Shown here: positions 15,751 to 24,194 of the stretch, in pieces
Numbering within the stretch: the first letter of the stretch is position 1
How the letters are laid out: each line of letters starts with the position of its first letter
Assembly: GCA_965546615.1 (NCBI GenBank)
Contig: CBEUVQ010000007.1
Location: forward strand, 1-64,000
DNA from: CBEUVQ01 sp965546615
GTDB lineage: Bacteria > Bacillota > Desulfotomaculia > Desulfotomaculales > Desulfohalotomaculaceae
Reading direction: 5' to 3'
DNA length: 64,000 nucleotides
The notes under the pieces: generated by a model
What the model saw: only the letters and a program-made list of their open reading frames with translations
The model's database searches: none
What the model was told of the DNA's origin: nothing
Program-made: the position numbers and the translations under genes

Positions 15751-16725
15751 CTATCCCTCCACAGCAAAATTTAAACGGTAAATCTCGCGCAGCACACCCC
15801 GGCCGCCAAATCCTTCTTTAAAGTTAAAAAGCCCGGCATTTATTTTTTTACCTCCGTCTTCTGTGGAAATTCCCCAATCTAAATATTGATACCCTTGTTT
15901 AATTCCCCATTTAATCAGCTGGTAAAATAACAAATTCAACGGGCGCAGCTGCTGGTAATTTTCATCATGAGCAATGTAAAAGCAGTTTAACACGCGTTCA
16001 TTAAGGATAAACACCAGTGTCCCGGCAATTAAATTCTCCTGCCGGTAAACTCCAAACAGTTTAACCTTATCCGGAAAACGGTTAGACAAATCCACAATTT
16101 CTTCATAAGTGTGCGTTGGTTTAGCGTGATGACGACTGGCTAAATTGTTCCTTAGAATAACCCAATATTTTTGCAGCTCACTGCTTTCTCTTACTGTTAA
16201 CTGATTTTTCACAGCCTTGCGCGCACTTCTTAAAGTCGAACTGTCTGATTTTTTTTCATGATAACGGCCTAACGGCACTGCGGTAGCCAGTTCAGTCCGG
16301 GCAACAATAAAGCCGTGGTAGCGCAAGGCATAATCTATTTCATCACAGGGCCATTTATAATAAATGCGTGGTACATTTTTAATTTCAATGCCTGTAAAAC
16401 CATGACTTCTGACAAAGTCTTTAATTTTTTCCACAGCTGTTAAAGCGGCGGCAGTTTTTATATTGTGCCCAACAATTATTCCACCGTGTGAAGCTCCCGG
16501 ATGAGAGCAAAGCACTTTTTTCCCTTCTTCATGCTTCACTGCCGCCGGGACTACCGCCACTAAATCACCCTTTTGATCTAAAACCATCAGTGAAGCATCC
16601 TCAAAACGATCCTTGGGATGATAATTTAAAAAGCTGCGCAGCTGCATAAGCGTACCGTTGCGGGAACTTTTGACAAACCTTTCCCACAAAGGGGTATCTT
16701 CTTCAGAAAAAAATCTTATCTTCAT
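15751..16725 (-). CDS. FemAB-like GNAT acyl/aminoacyl transferase
   Basis: 324 residues, two GNAT-like halves as in FemABX and the BioF2/Acetyltransf_6 group. Recognisable pieces are HPGASHGGIIV, the substrate pocket region TLRSARKAVKNQL, and YQYLDWGISTEDGGKKINAG near the C terminus, which resembles the FemX-type acceptor loop. FemAB proteins move amino acids from aminoacyl-tRNA to lipid II; the relatives found in glycan operons are thought to acylate sugars. The context favours N- or O-acylation of the operon's sugar. It follows the oxidoreductase by 9 bases. Confidence 0.8.
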   Translation of the reverse strand: MKIRFFSEEDTPLWERFVKSSRNGTLMQLRSFLNYHPKDRFEDASLMVLDQKGDLVAVVPAAVKHEEGKKVLCSHPGASHGGIIVGHNIKTAAALTAVEKIKDFVRSHGFTGIEIKNVPRIYYKWPCDEIDYALRYHGFIVARTELATAVPLGRYHEKKSDSSTLRSARKAVKNQLTVRESSELQKYWVILRNNLASRHHAKPTHTYEEIVDLSNRFPDKVKLFGVYRQENLIAGTLVFILNERVLNCFYIAHDENYQQLRPLNLLFYQLIKWGIKQGYQYLDWGISTEDGGKKINAGLFNFKEGFGGRGVLREIYRLNFAVEG

Positions 16726-16734
16726 AATTCCTCC

Positions 16735-17685
16735 TTAAAGATAGATCACTTGGTTGTTATGAAGTGACTTTTCCGTCAGTTCTATCATATTCATGATTTT
16801 CAAAGCATTTCTTCCCGCGGAAAGCGGCAGCTTATTACTGCGTACACAGTCAATAAAATGACTGCACTGCAGGTAAAGCGGCTCAGTACACGGCACCTGC
16901 AGATAGCACCGCTTGCTGTTTGATTCAATTAACAGCAGTTTATGTTCGTAATCCTCAGTGTCATCAAACACTGCTGTCATTTTTGTGCCGACAACTGCGA
17001 AATGCCTTGATTTTTTATAATAATGCCAATCAGCATGGATCTGAGCCAGCAAACCATTTTCAAAACCCAGGCTTACTAAGGCTGTTCCCAACGGCAAATC
17101 CTGCCGCCAGCTGTTTCCTTTTGCCCAAAGCCAATTTGGGTCACTTTCTATGAGATAATTAAGCACCGTCAAATCATGAACCGCTAAATCCCACAGCACG
17201 TTAACATCTTGACGATAATAATTAAAGTTTGTCCTTTCAAAGTTTAGAAATCTAATCTCACCAAATCTGCCCTGTGCGATATATTCCTTTAACACTTTAA
17301 CCGCCGGGTGATATTTCATTAAATGACCGGTCATTAAAACCTGGCCTTTTTTTTCGCCAAGCCGCACCAACTTTTCAGCATCCTCCAGATTGGTAGTCAT
17401 CGGCTTTTCAATCAAGACCGCTTTACCGCACATTAAGCAATCAGCTGCTATTTGATAATGCGACGGCGGCGGGGTAGCAATAATCACCGCGTTTAGTCTT
17501 TTATCGTCAAGCAGCGCGTGATAATCTTCAACCACTTTAATTTGCGAACTTAAGCTGTTAACTTTTTGTAAAACATGCTGGTTTAAGTCACAGACATATG
17601 TCAATTTGATATCCGGTATTGTGATGAGAGTTCGCAGATAACTCTCACCCCATGCTCCACAGCCAATCAAACCTACTTCTAACAT
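16735..17685 (-). CDS. Gfo/Idh/MocA-family sugar oxidoreductase, first gene of the glycan operon
   Basis: 316 residues. NAD-binding loop VGLIGCGAWGESY (residues 4-16), the family motif EKPMTTN (Lys of the EKP motif) and the C-terminal domain with catalytic-type LWDLAVHDLTVLNYL (Asp/His). Such enzymes oxidise a sugar hydroxyl, often on a UDP-sugar, to a keto group that a DegT aminotransferase then converts to an amine, as GnnA does before GnnB. It starts the operon, facing the repeat-protein gene across about 147 bases that must hold both promoters. Confidence 0.88.
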   Translation of the reverse strand: MLEVGLIGCGAWGESYLRTLITIPDIKLTYVCDLNQHVLQKVNSLSSQIKVVEDYHALLDDKRLNAVIIATPPPSHYQIAADCLMCGKAVLIEKPMTTNLEDAEKLVRLGEKKGQVLMTGHLMKYHPAVKVLKEYIAQGRFGEIRFLNFERTNFNYYRQDVNVLWDLAVHDLTVLNYLIESDPNWLWAKGNSWRQDLPLGTALVSLGFENGLLAQIHADWHYYKKSRHFAVVGTKMTAVFDDTEDYEHKLLLIESNSKRCYLQVPCTEPLYLQCSHFIDCVRSNKLPLSAGRNALKIMNMIELTEKSLHNNQVIYL

Positions 17686-17832
17686 TTCATCACCACTTTG
17701 TTTTTAATTAATGTAGTATATTGGCGAACTTTAATAATGGTGAAGTAAAAACAAAAATTTTCCATAACGGATATTTTTTATGAATATTTGCCCGCATTAA
17801 TCATTATTTATAGTGAAAGGAGTGTGTTGCTG

Positions 17833-19026
17833 ATGGGAAGCGTTAAAAAGAGCAGAAAGCGTAGAAAGCGCAGGAAAATAAGAAACAATAAGAAAAAAAC
17901 ACAATGCCGGGTAATTGCAAATTGCACCTTTTCACTGAACACCGGCAATACCGGCCATCATAGAAGAAAAAGATTCAAAGGTACTGTGCCCTTTGTATCT
18001 GCCGATTGCATTATTAAACAACAATCGGTTGATCAAAAAAAACCGGCAGAAAACATGCCGATCAAAAGACAGGTCAAAAAACGCTACAAACCTAACAGCA
18101 GTATTGCATTTGTCCCCACATCGTGTATTATTAAACCGAGTCCGGTAAATATCAAAGCAAATATCGAACGGACTGATATCAAAAAGAATTTAACTCCGAA
18201 CATTTACGGACCATATTCAAAAGACAGAAGAATGCACAAATTCACCAAAAGCTCCGGCTCTTTCGTCCCTCCGTCATGCATTATTAATCAATCACATACC
18301 GTCACCGCCAATGCTAATGAAATTTCCAAACTTATCACACCTCCGATAATCAACACCACCCACATAATTTACGGACCGGAGGCAAATAGAAAACGACGCA
18401 AAAAAACAGCCGGTGTTGTCAAATTTATATCAACCGGCTGCATTGCTGACATTAAAGACACCTCTCCTGACGTTGCAAAGCATTCTGCCTGCCAACCTCC
18501 GACAAAACAAGGGCTGAGCCCGGCAATTACCGAACCGAAAGGGATTTTAAAACGAAATCAAAAAGCATTTGGTGATAACAATGTAATTGTGCCGCCCAGC
18601 TGCATTATTGAAGAAGCAAAATTCCACTCTAAAAAGACCGTTGGCACCTGGCAGTTAAAAATTCCCAAAGCTGTCTTGTTAGAAAAACCGGCAGAGATAG
18701 TTGGCCCGTCCCCAAGAATTCGCCGTGTTAAGAAGCAGCAAACCGCAGCATTTGTCTCGGAAAGCTGTATTGTAAAAGAAAAGCGCTTTGAAGTGGTTAA
18801 GAACAAAGTTGAGCAAAATAAAGAAAATGAAAGCAGTAGGAGTAAAATCAACGAAAACCGGCCAAGTGAGCCGGCGGATGAGCAAACAGCGGTTGAGGCT
18901 TTAGTTATGCGGGCAAAAGAAGAAGAAAAAAACAGGCTTATGTCGGCAAAATTTAACAACATTTACCTGCTTGCTGCAGTAATTATTATTGCAATTGTTA
19001 TAGCGATTTTTACCTTCAACGGATAA
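17833..19026 (+). CDS. Tail-anchored basic protein with repeated Cys motifs; no known family
   Basis: 397 residues from the ATG at 17833, 10 bases after AAAGGAG (in-frame TTG and GTG a few codons earlier are alternatives). A very basic N terminus (KKSRKRRKRRKIR) is followed by six copies of a motif of the form (F/I)(V/I)(P/S)xxCI(I/V/A)(K/N/D/E) at residues 54, 93, 144, 198, 252 and 307, each with one Cys (59, 98, 149, 203, 257, 312), spaced 39-55 residues. A second motif, (I/V)-Y/V-GP followed by a basic cluster, precedes several copies. Residues 375-395 form a single C-terminal membrane helix after an acidic/charged linker. No enzyme motif. It is divergent from the glycan operon, so a surface scaffold or modification acceptor is one guess. 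Confidence 0.8.
   Translation: MGSVKKSRKRRKRRKIRNNKKKTQCRVIANCTFSLNTGNTGHHRRKRFKGTVPFVSADCIIKQQSVDQKKPAENMPIKRQVKKRYKPNSSIAFVPTSCIIKPSPVNIKANIERTDIKKNLTPNIYGPYSKDRRMHKFTKSSGSFVPPSCIINQSHTVTANANEISKLITPPIINTTHIIYGPEANRKRRKKTAGVVKFISTGCIADIKDTSPDVAKHSACQPPTKQGLSPAITEPKGILKRNQKAFGDNNVIVPPSCIIEEAKFHSKKTVGTWQLKIPKAVLLEKPAEIVGPSPRIRRVKKQQTAAFVSESCIVKEKRFEVVKNKVEQNKENESSRSKINENRPSEPADEQTAVEALVMRAKEEEKNRLMSAKFNNIYLLAAVIIIAIVIAIFTFNG
17992..18777 (+). repeat. Protein-level repeat region, about 54-residue units ending in (V)(P/S)xSCII
   Basis: Examples are FVSADCIIK, FVPTSCIIK, FVPPSCIIN, FISTGCIAD, IVPPSCIIE and FVSESCIVK. The last four units are spaced 51, 54, 54 and 55 residues apart, which suggests ancient tandem duplication. 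DNA identity between units is low, so selection holds the motif, not recent copying. A degenerate seventh copy may be VIANCTFS near residue 27. Confidence 0.75.
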
Positions 19027-19055
19027 AGGGCGCTGCTTATTGCGCCCTTTATCTG
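19025..19055 (+). terminator. Terminator after the Cys-repeat protein gene
   Basis: Stem AAAGGGCGC (19025-19033) / GCGCCCTTT (19042-19050), overlapping the TAA stop, followed by a weak T-rich tail. Confidence 0.65.
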
Positions 19056-19138
19056 ATTTGTGTTTTCGCCAAACATATGCAACTGCTAAGAAAGGCAAAG
19101 AATACTCTGAGTGGTATCATTTGCTGCTGAAGATGTTT

Positions 19139-19891
19139 TTACTTCAGCGCACTTAAGACGGTCTTTTTAATCTCTACAAATTCACTGCCGGTAATCAATT
19201 CCGGATAGCGCGGGCGGGGCAGCGGTACATCCGTTTCTAACTTTATCCTGCCCGGCCGTTCAGTAAGTACATAAATTTTATCCGATAAATAAATTGCTTC
19301 GTCTACATCGTGGGTAATAAATAAAATGGTGCGGCAGAAACGCTGCCAAATCTTTAAAAGCCATGTCTGCATTTTAAAACGGGTAATGGCATCCAATGCT
19401 CCAAAAGGCTCATCAAGGAGCATAATTTCTTTTTTTGTTAAAAAGGTACGCATTAAAGCGGCCCGCTGACGCATGCCGCCCGACAACTCCGTCGGGTAAT
19501 GGTTTTCAAAACCTTTAAGACCAAAGATATCCATTAATGCCAAAGCTTCTTCAACAGCGGCACATCGCTTTACACCCGCTAGCTGCAGCGGCAATATGAC
19601 ATTATCTATAATCCGCCGCCAGGGCAGCAGCAGGTCTTTTTGCGGCATATAGCTCAGCAGTTCACGTGTTCGTCCTTGTTGGCCGGCCAGTAAAATTCGG
19701 CCGCTGTCTACAGGAACCAAGCCGCAGATCATATTAAATAAAGTACTTTTGCCGCAGCCGCTGGGACCAAGCACACTGACAAATTGATTGGTCTGCACCT
19801 GCAGCGAAACATCCTGCAGTACCGCAGTTGTTTGGTTTTTAACGGTAAAACTTTTACTGACGTGTTCAATTTCAATTTGATTCATCATCAT
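19139..19891 (-). CDS. thiZ: ABC transporter ATPase for thiamine precursor (ThiZ-like)
   Basis: 250 residues: Walker A GPSGCGKST (about residues 41-49), signature LSGGMRQRAALMR, Walker B IMLLDEPFGALD and H-loop FITHDVDEA. It belongs to the nitrate/taurine/HMP importer ATPase group. Last gene of a five-gene minus-strand operon under the TPP riboswitch, 3 bases after thiY, which sets the substrate as a thiamine pyrimidine precursor. Confidence 0.88.
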   Translation of the reverse strand: MMMNQIEIEHVSKSFTVKNQTTAVLQDVSLQVQTNQFVSVLGPSGCGKSTLFNMICGLVPVDSGRILLAGQQGRTRELLSYMPQKDLLLPWRRIIDNVILPLQLAGVKRCAAVEEALALMDIFGLKGFENHYPTELSGGMRQRAALMRTFLTKKEIMLLDEPFGALDAITRFKMQTWLLKIWQRFCRTILFITHDVDEAIYLSDKIYVLTERPGRIKLETDVPLPRPRYPELITGSEFVEIKKTVLSALK

Positions 19892-19894
19892 ATC

Positions 19895-20881
19895 CTAAGG
19901 TAAAAAATCATTAGTAAATGCTTTGGTCACATCAACATCATTCGGAAGCAGCCCTTGATTCCGCATCCACTCAGCATAGTTTTTCCACACCTGCAGCTTC
20001 TGCTCTCCCCAACGTTCGGCATCATCTTGATATTTCGAGCTGAGCCATTTCTGACTGGCTGCAACAAGCTCTTTGTCCAGCTCCGGTGCATATTTTAACA
20101 GTATATCAGCAGCATCTTCCGGATTTTCAATGGCATATTGATATCCTTTGGCAGTCGCTTTCATAAATTTTTCAACTAATTCCGGATTATCAGATATCTT
20201 CTGCTCATTAGTGATCAACACCGGGGTGTAGTAATCCAATGCCGGATCAAGATCTTTTAACATCATCACATTAAGCGGAAAATTCCTTCTTTCTGCTTCC
20301 ACACCGTCCCAACCGTAATAAATCCAAGTAAAATCAATGTCCCGCTCTAAAGCGGTGAAAAAATCAGATTGGCCGAGATTGACCAAATCAACTTTAGAAA
20401 AGTCTGCCCCGTTTTTCTCCATCACTGCTTTGATGGTCGCTTCTTCAGAAGGTGAACCCCAACCACCGTAGCGTTTTCCTTCCAGATCTTTGGGGGTGGT
20501 GATATTATCTTCCTTTTTGGAGGCAAAAGCAGAAGTGTTGTGTTGGATTACCGCTGCAATTGATACCACCGGCACATCATTCGCCCGGGCCATGGTAACA
20601 TCTTCTTGATAACTTACCCCAAAATCAGCTTTACCGGAAGCCACCAATTGAGCAGTTCCCCCTTCACTGGGCTGAACAATTTCTACATCTAACCCCTGCT
20701 CTTGATACCATCCCTTTTCTTTGGCCACGTATAAACCGGTGTGATTGGTGTTCGCATACCAATCCAGCATTACTGTTACTTTTTGCGGTGCTGCGCTTTG
20801 ATCGGCCGCCTGCTTTTGGGCACAAGCAGTTAAGCCAACAATCATCATTATGCTGAGCAGCATTGTAAAAAACTTTTTCAA
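19895..20881 (-). CDS. thiY: Thiamine-precursor (HMP-type) substrate-binding lipoprotein, ThiY-like
   Basis: 328 residues with a lipoprotein signal peptide (VGLTAC, Cys about 20) and an NMT1/THI5-like periplasmic-binding fold. The start VTVMLDWYANTNHTGLYVA and later EGGTAQLVASGKADFGVSY are typical of ThiY/THI5, which bind N-formyl-aminopyrimidine or HMP. The riboswitch and the neighbouring thiN support pyrimidine salvage. Anchored outside the membrane, it hands substrate to ThiX. Confidence 0.88.
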   Translation of the reverse strand: MKKFFTMLLSIMMIVGLTACAQKQAADQSAAPQKVTVMLDWYANTNHTGLYVAKEKGWYQEQGLDVEIVQPSEGGTAQLVASGKADFGVSYQEDVTMARANDVPVVSIAAVIQHNTSAFASKKEDNITTPKDLEGKRYGGWGSPSEEATIKAVMEKNGADFSKVDLVNLGQSDFFTALERDIDFTWIYYGWDGVEAERRNFPLNVMMLKDLDPALDYYTPVLITNEQKISDNPELVEKFMKATAKGYQYAIENPEDAADILLKYAPELDKELVAASQKWLSSKYQDDAERWGEQKLQVWKNYAEWMRNQGLLPNDVDVTKAFTNDFLP

Positions 20882-20894
20882 AAAAATTCACTCC

Positions 20895-21650
20895 TTATTT
20901 TGTTTCTTTATAATACCAAGGCATTACCACCCTGCCGAGCAATTCGATGAAAATAAACAGCATCACACTCAGCAGCGCAATTACTAAAACAGCGGCAAAA
21001 ATGCGATCCATTTGGAAAGAATGCAGTGCCCTGGTCATAAATACGCCCAGCCCTCTGGTTGACCCCAGCCATTCTCCGATAACCGCCCCCATGATACTGT
21101 AGGTAGCGGCAATTTTTAAGCCGGCAAAAAAGGCGGGCAGTGCTGCGGGCAGCCGTACTTGCGTAATTACCTGCCAGGTATTGGCACCCATCACTTTAAC
21201 CAAATTGACCATATCATGATCAGCAGCTTCCATCCCTTGAGTTAAGCTAACTACCACCGGAAAGAAACAAACTAAAGCTACCACAACCACTTTAGGCAGC
21301 AGTCCGTAACCAAACCAAATGATAAACAACGGTGCCACTGCAATAATCGGCACAGTTTGGGAGATTACTAACAATGGGTAAATGCCTTGACGCAGCATCG
21401 GTGACAAATCCATCACTACCGCCAGCACCAGCGCCAACACAACTGCCAACAAAAATCCCACCAATGCAGCCAGTAAAGTATAGCGACCGTGCATAAAAAG
21501 TATTGGCAGCATTTCCGGCAGTGCCGCGGCAATGTCGCTTGGTGCAGGCAGCAGGTACTTCGGATACCTGGCAATGGTTACAAACAGCTGCCAAACAAGC
21601 AGCATCCCGAGGATAAACAGAAGCGGATAGCGATATTTCATTCCGACCAT
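20895..21650 (-). CDS. thiX: ABC transporter permease for thiamine precursor (ThiX-like)
   Basis: 251 residues, about six membrane helices, with the binding-protein-dependent permease EAA-type loop (VMGANTWQVITQVRLPAALPAFFAGL). SsuC/TauC-like permease group. Five bases separate it from the MTH1187-type gene upstream. It forms the membrane channel of the ThiXYZ importer. Confidence 0.88.
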   Translation of the reverse strand: MVGMKYRYPLLFILGMLLVWQLFVTIARYPKYLLPAPSDIAAALPEMLPILFMHGRYTLLAALVGFLLAVVLALVLAVVMDLSPMLRQGIYPLLVISQTVPIIAVAPLFIIWFGYGLLPKVVVVALVCFFPVVVSLTQGMEAADHDMVNLVKVMGANTWQVITQVRLPAALPAFFAGLKIAATYSIMGAVIGEWLGSTRGLGVFMTRALHSFQMDRIFAAVLVIALLSVMLFIFIELLGRVVMPWYYKETK

Positions 21651-21655
21651 TGGCG

Positions 21656-21952
21656 TTACTTTTGCACCCGATACTTGGCCGTTTTTTCTTCCATTGTTAC
21701 CCCATCAGGCACATAATCAATTTTCACCATTGAAATCACCCGGGAAGCACCGGCGTCAACACAAGCCTGCTGAGCTTTTTTTACTATCTCCAGCAGCTCG
21801 TCCAATTCTCCTTCCATCGTTGTTTCCATTGGTCCGACTTCGTACTTTACGCCGGACTGCTGAATAACTTCAATTGCTTTGTCCACTACAGCATAAGTAT
21901 CTTCATCTTTAACTTTCGGTATCACCTGCAAACTGACATTGATGTTGGCCAT
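21656..21952 (-). CDS. MTH1187/YkoF-type thiamine-binding small protein
   Basis: 98 residues from the ATG at 21952, 9 bases after GAGGAG (an earlier in-frame ATG at 21997 is inside thiN). Family signatures are NVSLQVIPK at the start, VIQQSGVKYEVGPMETTMEG in the middle and KIDYVPDG near the end. Members are ferredoxin-like dimers or tetramers that bind thiamine or related ligands; the cellular role is unsettled. The riboswitch operon supports a thiamine link. Confidence 0.85.
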   Translation of the reverse strand: MANINVSLQVIPKVKDEDTYAVVDKAIEVIQQSGVKYEVGPMETTMEGELDELLEIVKKAQQACVDAGASRVISMVKIDYVPDGVTMEEKTAKYRVQK

Positions 21953-21968
21953 AAAACCATCTCCTCTG

Positions 21969-22604
21969 TTATTCAATAGAAATGCAAAGCAAAACACCTT
22001 TTTTTACACTGACGTCAGCAATGTCAGCGGTAAATTCATTACTAACGCCAAACGGCTGCCCTATCATAAATGTGCGGTCGTTAAGATCCCACTTTAAACC
22101 ATGACTGGTGACACCCACTACCTCGGTGGTAAGCGGAATCAGCGAAAGCAATTTTCCCGGCCGCCCCGTTAATTCCGCCGGCATTTCCGGCGTAATCAAA
22201 CTCAACCGGTGGTATTCATCGATCATCTCTGCTCTTACACCCAGGTTAACCGCTTTAACCAGCAGGTGAATGTTGGCTAATGTGTGATCAATGCGGCCAC
22301 CGGTTGCTCCAACAAGGGTGATCTGACGCTGCCCGCAGTCCACTGCTTGCTGAATGGCCAGCTCGGTATCAACCTCATCTTTTTCGCGGGAGTATCGGCG
22401 AACAACAGCCCCCTGCCGCTGATAATGCTGCAGCAATTCAGGCGAAACGGAATCCATATCTCCGACAATCAACTGAGGAACAAAGCCTAAAACCTGCGCA
22501 TGACGCAGTCCTCCGTCGGCACAGATAATGTATTCGTCCGCAGGCAGCAGCTGTTTGATTTTTTTATAGTCCGTTATTTCCCCACCGGCAAAAATAACTG
22601 CCAT
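21969..22604 (-). CDS. thiN: Thiamine pyrophosphokinase
   Basis: 211 residues from the ATG at 22604, with AAGGAG 8 bases upstream; the longer frame begins inside the riboswitch terminator. Motifs are CADGGLRHA and VGDMDSV (ATP/metal site), then EKDEVDTELA and GATGGRIDHTLANIHLL (thiamine site). It converts thiamine plus ATP to thiamine diphosphate. First gene of the operon and directly controlled by the TPP riboswitch. Confidence 0.95.
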   Translation of the reverse strand: MAVIFAGGEITDYKKIKQLLPADEYIICADGGLRHAQVLGFVPQLIVGDMDSVSPELLQHYQRQGAVVRRYSREKDEVDTELAIQQAVDCGQRQITLVGATGGRIDHTLANIHLLVKAVNLGVRAEMIDEYHRLSLITPEMPAELTGRPGKLLSLIPLTTEVVGVTSHGLKWDLNDRTFMIGQPFGVSNEFTADIADVSVKKGVLLCISIE

Positions 22605-22626
22605 TACACATTCTCCTTCTGTCAAT

Positions 22627-22660
22627 AAAAAAAGCACACTGTAGTTCAGGTGTGCTTTAA
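22627..22660 (-). terminator. Riboswitch-controlled intrinsic terminator
   Basis: Stem AAAGCACAC / GTGTGCTTT (22631-22639 with 22650-22658) then a T-run on the minus strand, between the TPP aptamer and thiN. It makes ligand-dependent transcription stop likely. Confidence 0.88.
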
Positions 22661-22663
22661 CAT

Positions 22664-22755
22664 TTAACCTTCCCTACGCGGGCATTACCCCGATCAGGTG
22701 ATTGGGTCTGGTGCTCACTGGCCCACTCTCAGCCTAAAACATAGGCTCCCCCGGT
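22664..22755 (-). promoter_or_regulatory. TPP riboswitch (THI element)
   Basis: The minus strand carries the conserved blocks GGGGGAGCC, GGCTGAGAGTG, GACCC, ACCTGATC and GGTAATGCC, with GCGTAGGGAAG at the 3' end, in the right order for a TPP aptamer. It is followed by an intrinsic terminator and the thiN operon: an OFF switch for thiamine uptake and activation genes. Confidence 0.96.
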
Positions 22756-22914
22756 TTTATTCATTTCTATGCAAATTTTACTACATCAATCGTTATTTGG
22801 CAATAGGCCGCCGTGACAGACCGGCATTTAATGCCTAATTGCTTTAGTATAATATCAAAAGTTTTGCCCATCAATCCACCGCAAAGCAATCATTTATTAC
22901 TGTATTTCACCTCA

Positions 22915-23232
22915 TTATTCTTGACGGGCAAATTCTAACTCTTTATCTTCAATTGTCCGGGATACTTCCCCACCGCTGATCGCTTCCTCATATTCAATTT
23001 GGTCTATATTTTCACCAATGAGAAATTTAATATCTACGCCGCAGACATCAGCAATAAAGTTTAACGCATCCCAGTCGGGGTAAAATTCACCATGTTCCAG
23101 CTTTTTAACCCACTTGGTAGTTTCACCGATTTTAACTGCCAACTGCTTTTGCGTAAATTCTATACCGCTTCGAGTACTACGGTGCTGTCTGGCTTTTTTT
23201 ACTCTCATCCCCAACTCTTTGCTGCTGTACAC
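22915..23232 (-). CDS. XRE-family helix-turn-helix regulator
   Basis: 105 residues from the GTG at 23232, which has AAAGGAG 8 bases upstream; the 116-residue frame from 23265 lacks a site. The HTH is FTQKQLAVKIGETTKWVKKLE (one copy, N-terminal half), followed by a short acidic tail (SRTIEDKELEFARQE). A DNA-binding repressor-type protein. Its target is unknown; it is a single gene between the TPP operon and murI, divergent from murI by about 140 bases. Confidence 0.75.
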   Translation of the reverse strand: MYSSKELGMRVKKARQHRSTRSGIEFTQKQLAVKIGETTKWVKKLEHGEFYPDWDALNFIADVCGVDIKFLIGENIDQIEYEEAISGGEVSRTIEDKELEFARQE

Positions 23233-23375
23233 TTTTTCCACTCCTTTCAATAATATTATCTTCAATTTATGAAATCACCATGTCTGGTACTTTTGAGAAA
23301 CAGCGCATTGATTTTCCAAAAAGTTGCTACATTTATTGGCAGTGATTATAATATATTTGGAATGAGGTGTTATAA

Positions 23376-24194
23376 ATGACAAATTCTTCATCAATCGGAA
23401 TTTTTGATTCCGGCGTAGGTGGACTGTCGATTGCCAAAGAAATTCGGAAGCTATTGCCTCACGAGGATTTAATATATTATGCCGATTCTTATTACTGCCC
23501 CTATGGCGAAAAAGCTCCGGCAGTAATTAAAGACCGAGTATTCTCGATATGTGATTTCCTTATTTCACAAGGTGCAAAACTTTTAGTGGTGGCCTGCAAT
23601 ACCGCCTCTATTGTTTCACTTGATGATCTGCGCCGGCATTACCAAGTGCCGACAGTTGGCGTTGAACCGGCGGTAAAACCGGCGGTTCACGCGACAAAAA
23701 CCGGCACCATCGGCGTGCTGGCCACCAGCGTCACCCTTTCCGGCGACCGTTTTTCATCGTTGGTAAATCGTTTCTGCACTAAAACCAAGGTAGTAACTCA
23801 ACCATGTCCCGGTTTGGTGGAATTGGTCGAGGCCGGCAAAACAGATGGCACCAAAGTAAAAGAAATGCTGCTGCAATACATACAGCCTTTACTAAGTCAA
23901 AATGCCGACACCATTGTATTAGGCTGTACCCACTATCCGTTTTTACGTCCGCTGATTGAAAAAATGGCAGGACCGAATGTAACAGTAATTGATACCGGCG
24001 AAGCAGTAGCCCGGCAGACCTCCCGGATGCTTAATGAGCTGAACTTAAAATCTGACAAAACAGCTCCGGGAAAGGAAACATTTTTTACCAGCGGCAGCGT
24101 GGAAAAAGTTGGCCCGGTAATTAAACTGTTGTGGAATAATCAAAACTTAAATGTAAACCATTTGATGTTAGGAGGACAAACCCAATGCGGTTAA
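23376..24194 (+). CDS. murI: Glutamate racemase
   Basis: 272 residues: substrate-phosphate/pocket motif IFDSGVGGLSI, catalytic Cys in ACNTASIVS and catalytic Cys/His in LGCTHYPFL. It interconverts L- and D-glutamate for peptidoglycan. Normal length. It overlaps the TatD-like gene by 10 bases. Confidence 0.97.
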   Translation: MTNSSSIGIFDSGVGGLSIAKEIRKLLPHEDLIYYADSYYCPYGEKAPAVIKDRVFSICDFLISQGAKLLVVACNTASIVSLDDLRRHYQVPTVGVEPAVKPAVHATKTGTIGVLATSVTLSGDRFSSLVNRFCTKTKVVTQPCPGLVELVEAGKTDGTKVKEMLLQYIQPLLSQNADTIVLGCTHYPFLRPLIEKMAGPNVTVIDTGEAVARQTSRMLNELNLKSDKTAPGKETFFTSGSVEKVGPVIKLLWNNQNLNVNHLMLGGQTQCG

